Source: an uncultured Prevotella sp.
Lineage (GTDB): Bacteria > Bacteroidota > Bacteroidia > Bacteroidales > Bacteroidaceae
DNA length: 24,722 nucleotides
Direction of reading: 5' to 3'
Assembly (NCBI GenBank): GCA_934230115.1
Contig: CAKQEI010000037.1
Span: 1-24,722, forward strand
Below, piece by piece: positions 17,811 through 24,722 of this stretch. The notes under the pieces are model-generated. The model was not told where the DNA came from. It did no database searches and saw only the letters and a list, made by a program, of their open reading frames with translations. The first letter of the stretch is position 1. Every line of letters starts with the position of its first letter. The translations under genes and the position numbers were made by a program.

Positions 17811-18908
17811 TTATTTGTCAACTGCAAATCTGTATACTGTCTTCTGAGTGTACTGCTCGCCCGGACGCAGCACAACCGACGGGAAGTAAGGACGATTGGG
17901 TGAGTCGGGGAAGTGCTGTGCCTCGAAACAGATTGCGCTGCGACGTGGGAATGTAGCCCCGTTCTGTCCCTTGTAGCCGTCTGCCCAGTTGTCGGTGTAT
18001 ACCTGCACACCCGGCTCAGTGGTGTATACCTCCATCACGCGTCCGCTCACAGGCTCCTTGATTCTTGCGGCAAAGCTAAGCTCGCCTTCCTCCTTCTTGT
18101 TCAGCACGAAGCAATGGTCGTAGCCTGCACCGTTCTTTATCTGCTCGTTGTCGGCGTCGATGTCCTGGCCCACAGTCTTGGGTTTGCGGAAGTCGAACGG
18201 AGTGCCCTCAACGCGGCGAATTTCGCCTGTCGGAATCGAAGTCTCGTCGATTGGAATATAGAAGTCGGCGTTGATTTCGCACTCAAGGTTCTCTATGGTT
18301 GGAGTTGGATTGGCGATGCCAGCGAGCGAGAAGAAACCATGGCTTGTAAGGTTCACGATGGTTTTCTTGTTTGTAGTGGCCATATACTCTATCACGAGCT
18401 CGTTGTCGTCGGTGAAGGTGTAGACTACAGTAGTCTTCATTTCTCCCGAGAAGCCTTCCTCACCGTAGGGGCTTACATACTTCAACACGAGCGTGTGGTC
18501 GTTCATCTGAAGAGCGTCCCAAACCTTTGCGTTGAAACCCTTCTTGCCGCCGTGCAAGCTGTTAGGACCATTGTTGATAGGCAGCTGATACTCCTTGCCA
18601 TGCAACTGGAACTTGCCTTTGCATATTCTGTTGCCATAACGTCCAATAAGTGTAGACAGATAAGGCTCGGGCGAGTTGACGCAATCCTCTATATTGTCGT
18701 GTCCCTGAATCACGTTGGCTCTGTTGCCGTCGCGGTCGGGCACCATAATTGCTACCAACGAACCACCATAATTGGTTATTGCAACCTCATTACCCTCGCT
18801 ATTTCGGAGAATATAAAGATCAGTGTCTTTACCATTGATTTTGGACTGGAAATTCTCTCTTCTCAGTCCACAGATGTTTTCTGTCTCGGTTGTGTTCATC
18901 ATTTTCAA
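17811..18908 (-). CDS. galM: Aldose 1-epimerase (galactose mutarotase)
   Basis: A 365-residue GalM-family enzyme that interconverts beta- and alpha-D-galactose so that GalK, which uses the alpha anomer, can act. Family motifs appear in order: GRYGNRI near 90, NNGPNSLHGG near 113, the general acid H190 in TSHGFF, AGYDHCF near 258, TTEPGVQVYT near 300, and the general base E329 in EAQHFPDSPN. No signal peptide is seen, so it should be cytosolic, unlike the exported mutarotases of some Bacteroidetes. The start could be 18908 or the in-frame ATG at 18902; the difference is two residues. It is the first gene of the galactose operon, behind a promoter at about 18993 and a perfect inverted repeat in the leader. 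Confidence 0.95.
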   Translation of the reverse strand: MKMMNTTETENICGLRRENFQSKINGKDTDLYILRNSEGNEVAITNYGGSLVAIMVPDRDGNRANVIQGHDNIEDCVNSPEPYLSTLIGRYGNRICKGKFQLHGKEYQLPINNGPNSLHGGKKGFNAKVWDALQMNDHTLVLKYVSPYGEEGFSGEMKTTVVYTFTDDNELVIEYMATTNKKTIVNLTSHGFFSLAGIANPTPTIENLECEINADFYIPIDETSIPTGEIRRVEGTPFDFRKPKTVGQDIDADNEQIKNGAGYDHCFVLNKKEEGELSFAARIKEPVSGRVMEVYTTEPGVQVYTDNWADGYKGQNGATFPRRSAICFEAQHFPDSPNRPYFPSVVLRPGEQYTQKTVYRFAVDK

Positions 18909-18934
18909 TGTTTTTAGTTACCAATTCTATTATT

Positions 18935-18967
18935 TAATAGTGCGATAATCGTAATATCGCACTATTA
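18935..18967 (-). promoter_or_regulatory. Perfect 13-bp inverted repeat in the galM leader
   Basis: TAATAGTGCGATA (18935-18947) and TATCGCACTATTA (18955-18967) are exact reverse complements around a 7-nt spacer. The repeat lies between the probable -7 box and the galM start, 27 nt before the start codon. It could be the operator of a sugar-responsive repressor or an RNA hairpin controlling translation. No T-run follows it. Confidence 0.7.
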
Positions 18968-18992
18968 TAATAGTCATTTCGTTTGTATGATG

Positions 18993-19024
18993 CAAAGTAA
19001 ACAAAAAAAAATGTAATCCCCAAG
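18993..19024 (-). promoter_or_regulatory. Probable promoter of the galactose operon
   Basis: On the minus strand TTACTTTG (19000-18993) differs from TAnnTTTG by one base. CTTG (19024-19021) lies 20 nt upstream as a -33 candidate, the same arrangement as in front of pflB. Confidence 0.5.
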
Positions 19025-19065
19025 GGTTTACACAAAAAAATAGCTTTTTCAGTCGTTAAAAACAA

Positions 19066-20349
19066 TTAACAGCCGCTAAGGAGGTCTGCCACTACATAAC
19101 TGCTGCCTCCAACGAACACAAAGTCGTCGTTGGCGGCGTCCTTCAATGCCGCCTCGTAGGCCTCGTTCACGCTGTTGTAGCAGCTGCCCTTAAGCCCATG
19201 TTTCTCGCCTGTCTGCCTTACCTTCTGGGCAGGAATGGCACGATGGGTTGTGGCGTTGGTGAAATAGTAGGTGGCGTCCTTTGGCAACATCTCCATCACG
19301 CTGTTGATGTCCTTGTCGTCCACCATGCCAAACACCATTCTAAGCTGCCTGCATCGCTGCGCCTTAATCTGTCGGCTGAGATATTGCCATCCGCCAGTGT
19401 TGTGGCCGGTGTCGCACACCACAAGCGGCTCGGTTTGCAGCACCTGCCAACGGCCCATGAGTCCTGTCGACTCACACACATGGCCGAAGCCCTTGGCTAT
19501 GGAGCCCTCGCTTAATATCTTATTGTGCAGGAGAATGTCGGCTACGGCCAATATGGTGTTTGCGTTCTTCACCTGATAGTCGCCCGAAAGTTCGCCCTTG
19601 ACGTCTCCGTGGCGTTTTGTGGCGTAAAGGATGCCACCGTTGTCAAGATGCTCAGCCGACAATATTCCGTACGAGTCCTCGGCAAACACGATTGGGGCAC
19701 CAACCTCACGAGCCTTAGTCTCGAACACGGGACGCGTCTCGCCATTCGCCTCGCCTATCACCACTGTCACACCGGGCTTGATGATGCCAGCCTTCTCGCC
19801 TGCAATCTTTGCCAGCGTGTCGCCAAGAAACTGTGTATGGTCAAGACTGATGTTGGTAATCACGGAAAGGATTGGCTTAATGATGTTGGTGCAGTCGAGC
19901 CTACCGCCAAGTCCCACCTCTATCACGGCGATGTCCACCTTCATGTCGGCGAAGTACTTGAAAGCCATCGCCGTGGTGAGCTCGAAGAACGAGGGATGCA
20001 GCGGCTCGAAGAAACTGCGCTCCTTCTCCACAAAGTCCACCACATACTGCTCGCTGATGCACTCGCCGTTGATGCGTATGCGTTCGCGGAAGTCTACGAG
20101 GTGGGGCGAAGTGAACAGTCCCACCCTCAAGCCTTCTGCCTGTAGCATGGCGGCAATAGTGTGCGAGCAGGAACCCTTGCCGTTGGTGCCTGCCACGTGA
20201 ATGGTCTTGAATTGGCGGTGTGGATGGTTGAAATGCTCGTCGAGAGCGTTGGTGTTGTAGAGTCCCTCCTTGTAAGCCGCCGAGCCTATCTTCTCGAACA
20301 CGGGAGTGGAATTGAACAGATATTCCACTGTTTCTTTGTAATTCATCAC
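19066..20349 (-). CDS. folC: Folylpolyglutamate synthase / dihydrofolate synthase
   Basis: A 427-residue Mur-ligase-family enzyme that adds glutamate to dihydropteroate and/or reduced folates using ATP, in the cytosol. The P-loop GTNGKGS lies at residues 54-60. It is followed by the FolC signature TSPHLVDFRERI near 79 and by the VEVGLGGRLDCTN segment and SLDHTQFLG near 170. GEKAGIIKPG is the conserved ATP/lysine region. The C-terminal Mur ligase domain includes DTGHNTGGW. Two ATG codons in a row (20349 and 20346) make the start uncertain by one residue. Upstream is the dnaJ terminator at 20368-20395, so folC should have its own promoter or depend on read-through. Downstream lies the separate galactose operon. 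Confidence 0.95.
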   Translation of the reverse strand: MMNYKETVEYLFNSTPVFEKIGSAAYKEGLYNTNALDEHFNHPHRQFKTIHVAGTNGKGSCSHTIAAMLQAEGLRVGLFTSPHLVDFRERIRINGECISEQYVVDFVEKERSFFEPLHPSFFELTTAMAFKYFADMKVDIAVIEVGLGGRLDCTNIIKPILSVITNISLDHTQFLGDTLAKIAGEKAGIIKPGVTVVIGEANGETRPVFETKAREVGAPIVFAEDSYGILSAEHLDNGGILYATKRHGDVKGELSGDYQVKNANTILAVADILLHNKILSEGSIAKGFGHVCESTGLMGRWQVLQTEPLVVCDTGHNTGGWQYLSRQIKAQRCRQLRMVFGMVDDKDINSVMEMLPKDATYYFTNATTHRAIPAQKVRQTGEKHGLKGSCYNSVNEAYEAALKDAANDDFVFVGGSSYVVADLLSGC

Positions 20350-20367
20350 TATATATAAATAATGTGT

Positions 20368-20395
20368 AAAAGGCCGGGCGATTTCTCACCCGACC
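20368..20395 (-). terminator. Terminator of the grpE-dnaJ operon
   Basis: On the minus strand GGTCGGG (20395-20389) pairs with CCCGGCC (20378-20372), 7 bp with one T-G pair and a 10-nt loop, followed by four T (20371-20368). It lies 28 nt past the dnaJ stop and 18 nt before the folC start. Confidence 0.65.
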
Positions 20396-20423
20396 TCCTG
20401 CCGTATAAAAAATGCTGTTTCTC

Positions 20424-21590
20424 TTAATTGAAATAGTTCTTGAAACGCTCGAATATCGACTTCTTAGTGGCCTTGTCTCCCTTGAAATTGTCGCTTTCGC
20501 GGAATTTCTCGATAGCCTTCTTCTCGTCACTCGACAGGGTCTTAGGCACGTAGACGCTGATGTTCACCACCAAGTCGCCCGTACCGTTGCCGTAGCCAGG
20601 CACCGATGGCAGGCCCTTGCCGCGCAGGCGCAAAGTCTTGCCAGGCTGAGTGCCCGGCTCCACCTTTATCTTCACCTTGCCGCCGTCGATGGTAGGAATC
20701 TCCACATCGCCACCAAGCACAGCAGTTGGGAAGTCGAGCAAGAGGTTGTAGATCACGTCGTTGCCGTCGCGCACGAAGGTGTCGTTAGGCTCCTCGGTGA
20801 TGTACACCTGTATGTCGCCGCTGATGCCGTTGTGCTGTCCGGCGTTGCCCTTGCCAGGCACGTTCACAACCATGCCCTCGGCCACACCGGCAGGAATCTT
20901 CACTTCCACAACTTCCTCGCCCTTAACAACACCTGTGCCACCACACTCAGTACACTTGTTCTTGATCACGGTGCCCTCACCATGACATGTGGGGCACTCC
21001 GACTGCGTCTGCATCATGCCAAGCATGGTGCGCACAGTGCGGCTCACCACTCCACTGCCGTGGCATGTGGGGCAGGTCTCGCTGCCACTACCTGCCTCGG
21101 CTCCAGTGCCGTGGCAATGCTGACAGGCTACGTCCTTCTTCACCTTGAACTTCTTGGTGGTGCCCGTAAGAACCTCCTGCAAGGTGAGGCTCACCTTCAT
21201 GCGCAGGTCAGCACCTCTGTACTGTGGCTTGCGGCGAGCACCGCCGCCACCTCCAAAGCCACCGAAGCCTCCGAAGCCGCCACCGCCGTGTCCGCCGAAA
21301 ATGTCGCCGAACATCGAGAAGATGTCGTCCATAGAAGAGAAGCCGCCGCCGTCACCGAAGCCGCCGCCCGGAGCGTTGAAGCCAAACTGGTCGTACTGCT
21401 GGCGCTTCTGTTGGTCGTGCAGCACGTCGTAAGCCTCGGCAGCCTCTTTGAATTTCTCCTCAGCCTCCTTGTTGCCGGGGTTGCGGTCGGGGTGATATTT
21501 TATGGCTATTTTTCTATAAGCCTTCTTTATTTCGTCGTCTGTGGCAGTCTTGCTGACACCAAGCACTTCATAGTAGTCTCGCTTTGCCAT
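20424..21590 (-). CDS. dnaJ: Chaperone protein DnaJ (Hsp40)
   Basis: A 388-residue class A J-protein that stimulates the DnaK ATPase and presents unfolded clients. The J domain fills residues 1-70 with HPD at 33-35. A long Gly/Phe-rich linker (about 72-125) contains many GGG and GGF units. The zinc region (about 150-220) has four CxxCxGxG repeats: [24 protein letters not shown] and CTECGGTG. The C-terminal substrate-binding domains follow. Everything expected of a full type I DnaJ is present. It lies 74 nt downstream of grpE on the same strand, the common grpE-dnaJ pair; dnaK is not in the window. Confidence 0.98.
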   Translation of the reverse strand: MAKRDYYEVLGVSKTATDDEIKKAYRKIAIKYHPDRNPGNKEAEEKFKEAAEAYDVLHDQQKRQQYDQFGFNAPGGGFGDGGGFSSMDDIFSMFGDIFGGHGGGGFGGFGGFGGGGGARRKPQYRGADLRMKVSLTLQEVLTGTTKKFKVKKDVACQHCHGTGAEAGSGSETCPTCHGSGVVSRTVRTMLGMMQTQSECPTCHGEGTVIKNKCTECGGTGVVKGEEVVEVKIPAGVAEGMVVNVPGKGNAGQHNGISGDIQVYITEEPNDTFVRDGNDVIYNLLLDFPTAVLGGDVEIPTIDGGKVKIKVEPGTQPGKTLRLRGKGLPSVPGYGNGTGDLVVNISVYVPKTLSSDEKKAIEKFRESDNFKGDKATKKSIFERFKNYFN

Positions 21591-21664
21591 TATATACTAA
21601 TGTGTGATAAATATAGTTTCAAGTCTGTTAATACAATTCTATTTCGCTTCTCGTTTCGTTTTTT

Positions 21665-22246
21665 TTACTGTCCCACAGCCACCTTGGCATGGCGAATCAC
21701 CTTATCGTTGAGCTGGTAGCCAGCCTGCACGCAGTCGATCACCTTGCCCTTCTTGTCGTCGCCCATGCCCGGCACCATAGCCACAGCCTCGTGGTAGTCG
21801 ACGTCGAAGTCCTTGTTGTCGGTGTCGATTTTCTTCACGCCGAGCGACTCGAGCACCTTGTTGAACTTGTTGAAAATGAGCTGCATACCGTCCTTAATCG
21901 CCTTTGCGTCGTCGGTGTTGTTGGCAAGGGCGCGCTCAAAGTCGTCGAGGATGGGGAGCACGGCGCACACGGCCTTCTCGCTGCCGTTGAGCACGAGTTC
22001 TGCCTTCTCCTTGATGATGCGCTTTCTGAAGTTGTCGAACTCAGCTACCGAGCGCAGGTACTTGTCCTTGAGCACCTCCACCTCCTTCTTGGCGGCTTCG
22101 AGCTGCTCCTCCAAGGTTGGCTCGGCGTTGTTGGCTTCTGCCTCGCTCTTGGCCTCTTCTGCCTTTGTGTCATTAGCAGTGTCAGCACCTTCTATTTTTA
22201 TGTCCTTTTCGACATTCTCGTTGTTCATTATATCTTCCTTTTTCAT
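21665..22246 (-). CDS. grpE: Nucleotide exchange factor GrpE
   Basis: A 193-residue co-chaperone that releases ADP from DnaK. The N-terminal 50 residues are acidic and probably disordered (many Glu, Ala and Asn). They are followed by the long helix (about 50-105, LEEQLEAAKKEVEVLKDKY) and the FDNFRKRI motif, then the C-terminal beta domain with VDYHEAVAMV and GYQLNDKVIRHAKVAV. I chose the ATG at 22246 because the reading frame further up (to 22345) encodes an unrelated basic stretch and crosses the inverted repeat. The ATG at 22228 is also possible, since AAGGAAG lies a few bases before it. It is the first gene of the grpE-dnaJ operon; heat control is expected from the family, but no known operator is seen. 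Confidence 0.95.
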   Translation of the reverse strand: MKKEDIMNNENVEKDIKIEGADTANDTKAEEAKSEAEANNAEPTLEEQLEAAKKEVEVLKDKYLRSVAEFDNFRKRIIKEKAELVLNGSEKAVCAVLPILDDFERALANNTDDAKAIKDGMQLIFNKFNKVLESLGVKKIDTDNKDFDVDYHEAVAMVPGMGDDKKGKVIDCVQAGYQLNDKVIRHAKVAVGQ

Positions 22247-22283
22247 AATTCTTTTGTTTTTTATGTTTAATAACATATCAGCA

Positions 22284-22329
22284 AATACCTTGCCAATTCC
22301 ACTCTTTCGAATAGATTTGGCAAGGTATT
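22284..22329 (-). promoter_or_regulatory. Perfect 13-bp inverted repeat upstream of grpE
   Basis: AATACCTTGCCAA (22284-22296) and TTGGCAAGGTATT (22317-22329) are exact reverse complements, spaced by 20 nt. The element lies 38 nt before the chosen grpE start and 47 nt after the ABC-F stop. It has no good T-run on either strand (only TTT on the minus strand). It is not CIRCE. It could be a heat-shock control site, an RNA element of grpE, or a weak terminator of the ABC-F gene. Confidence 0.6.
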
Positions 22330-22357
22330 GTAGTATATTAACCATTATAAGTGTACG

Positions 22358-22373
22358 TATAATTACAATTATA
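22358..22373. repeat. AT-rich palindrome after the ABC-F stop codon
   Basis: TATAATT-AC-AATTATA forms a 7-bp inverted repeat directly downstream of the ABC-F stop codon (22378-22376). The adjacent sequence repeats ATTATACAT-like units. It may be a weak transcript end, or simply low-complexity AT sequence. Confidence 0.3.
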
Positions 22374-22375
22374 AA

Positions 22376-23998
<1,623 letters not shown>

Positions 23999-24066
23999 TT
24001 AAAACTTTAAATATAAGCGGGATAATGAATTTCTATTTTTTGAAATCGTGCCGCTGCCCTGCCTTT

Positions 24067-24078
24067 TGGCTTAAGCCA
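24067..24078. repeat. 12-bp perfect palindrome in the ABC-F leader
   Basis: TGGCTTAAGCCA is self-complementary. It lies between the probable promoter at 24105 and the ABC-F start at 23992, so it could be an operator half or part of an mRNA hairpin. Nothing more can be said. Confidence 0.3.
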
Positions 24079-24104
24079 CAAGCCGATTTCACAGTTTCAG
24101 CGTG

Positions 24105-24112
24105 CAAAGTTA
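24105..24112 (-). promoter_or_regulatory. Probable -7 box of the YbiT-like gene
   Basis: TAACTTTG on the minus strand matches TAnnTTTG exactly. The nearest -33-like TTG (in ACTTGACG, 24139-24136) lies 23 nt upstream, somewhat far. The leader would be about 105 nt. Confidence 0.5.
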
Positions 24113-24183
24113 CTCAAAATCTTTGACATAACCGTCAAGTAGCCGAATGTTTTTTATTTTTAACACACAGCGACAGCGAATGG

Positions 24184-24229
24184 AGCAAAAAGGAGGTTGA
24201 GCATTAATCCGCCCAACCTCCTTTTTGCT
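24184..24229 (-). terminator. Strong bidirectional-type terminator overlapping the HU-HIG stop codon
   Basis: AGCAAAAAGGAGGTTG (24184-24199) and CAACCTCCTTTTTGCT (24214-24229) form a perfect 16-bp stem with a 14-nt loop. The A-tract and T-tract are part of the stem. The upstream arm on the minus strand begins within the TAG stop codon (24230-24228). Confidence 0.85.
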
Positions 24230-24722
24230 ATGCCTCCGAGCCGAGGTCGCCATCCTCGCCCGACGAGCCGCCGCCCTCCTGCGAGGTATTGCCGCTGCCC
24301 GGCTTGCTGCCCGTACCGCTTGAACTGTCGCCGCCCGGGGTGCCCGTGCCGCCGCCGTTTGGGTCGTTCTCCGGGTCGTCGATGGTTCCGTCGTCGCCCG
24401 AGGTTACCTTCTTCACCACGTTGCCGTTGCGGTCGTAGCAGGTGATGTTGATTGAGGTCTCGGCAAGCTCGCGCTTGATGAGCGGATTCGGGGTGAAAAT
24501 CACTCGGCGCGAGGTGATGATGCCCGATGCCACGTCGTTCACCGATGCCACACTCTTGGCGCGCACGCCCAGGCGCATGGTGCCCAGTCCGGGGATGGCT
24601 ACCGAGTGACCCTCAGTGGCCCACGCCTTGATCACGTCGCCTGCTGCGTCCCAACAGGCCTGCATCACGCCGCGGCTGACGCCTGAGCGGAGAGCTGCCT
24701 CCTGAATAACCTTCGCCTCCGA
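24228..24722 (-). CDS. HU-HIG-type DNA-binding protein, N terminus cut by window edge
   Basis: The last 164 codons of a gene that runs off the right edge. The visible frame opens SEAKVIQEAALRSGVSRG and continues through GVMQACWDAA, WATEGHSVAIPGLGTMRLG and FTPNPLIKRELAE. This is the dimerisation-helix and beta-arm pattern of HU/IHF-like proteins of the Bacteroidetes HU-HIG family (an HU domain with a C-terminal Ig, wHTH or glycine-rich part). A short beta segment (INITCYDRNGNVVKKV) follows, then a tail of about 50 residues rich in Gly, Ser, Asp and Pro. The GTG/ATG codons near 24668 are internal, since the same frame stays open and homologous upstream to the edge. It ends in a strong terminator. 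A DNA-binding, nucleoid-type role is inferred from the family. Confidence 0.85.
   Translation of the reverse strand, partial: SEAKVIQEAALRSGVSRGVMQACWDAAGDVIKAWATEGHSVAIPGLGTMRLGVRAKSVASVNDVASGIITSRRVIFTPNPLIKRELAETSINITCYDRNGNVVKKVTSGDDGTIDDPENDPNGGGTGTPGGDSSSGTGSKPGSGNTSQEGGGSSGEDGDLGSEA

Noticed and set aside
19022..19080. Possible folC terminator (GTTAA/TTAAC and an A/T-rich hairpin with a following T-run)
   Set aside because: Short AU-only stems overlapping the galM promoter region; cannot be told apart from AT-rich chance pairing.
20412..21719. 435-codon open frame opposite dnaJ
   Set aside because: Antisense shadow; composition follows from the dnaJ repeats.
22284..22329. CIRCE heat-shock operator in front of grpE
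   Set aside because: The repeat does not match TTAGCACTC-N9-GAGTGCTAA in arm sequence or spacing.
22247..22345. Upstream start giving a 226-residue GrpE
   Set aside because: The extra 33 residues are unlike any GrpE N terminus and are encoded by the inverted repeat and AT-rich leader; the start at 22246 gives normal length.

Overview
The window reads as chromosomal DNA of a Bacteroidales bacterium, most likely Prevotellaceae. Supports are promoters of the Bacteroidetes type (a -7 box TAnnTTTG, seen upstream of several genes), weak Shine-Dalgarno sequences, a Rho factor with a long asparagine- and acid-rich insert, a DUF4301 protein, a Bacteroidetes-type UvrA and an HU-HIG-type DNA-binding protein. 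The genus is inferred from protein character only; no rRNA is present. Nearly all genes are housekeeping or central metabolism.

Layout, left to right. (1) 1-194, minus strand: the 5' end of a group IIC self-splicing intron that runs off the left edge, sitting directly behind the intrinsic terminator of the next gene. (2) 285-1805, minus: DUF4301 protein, divergent from (3) a RelA-type long RSH (p)ppGpp synthetase at 1954-4176, plus. (4) A secreted TPR protein (4218-4922) and pyruvate formate-lyase (5068-7308), both minus, separated by a terminator. (5) A plus-strand block: engB and an Uup-like ABC-F ATPase, then rho and uvrA, with 1 nt between the last two genes. (6) A minus-strand galactose operon galM - sugar MFS transporter - galK (18908 down to 15054), with a distinct inverted repeat in its leader and in each of its two intercistronic gaps. 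(7) folC, then the chaperone pair grpE-dnaJ, a YbiT-like ABC-F ATPase, and the 3' part of an HU-HIG gene cut by the right edge, all minus.

Functional links: galM converts beta- to alpha-galactose, the transporter imports the sugar and galK phosphorylates it; galT and galE are not in the window. GrpE and DnaJ are co-chaperones of DnaK, which is not in the window. Rho and UvrA are probably translationally coupled. Pyruvate formate-lyase indicates anaerobic fermentation, but its activase is not beside it.

No complete undescribed system is evident. The most notable observations are the group IIC intron junction with a matching EBS1/IBS1 candidate, the YbiT-like ABC-F protein in which all degenerate motifs fall on one of the two composite ATP sites, the perfect 13-bp inverted repeats in the galM and grpE leaders, and paired GNRA-loop hairpins around the DUF4301 stop codon.
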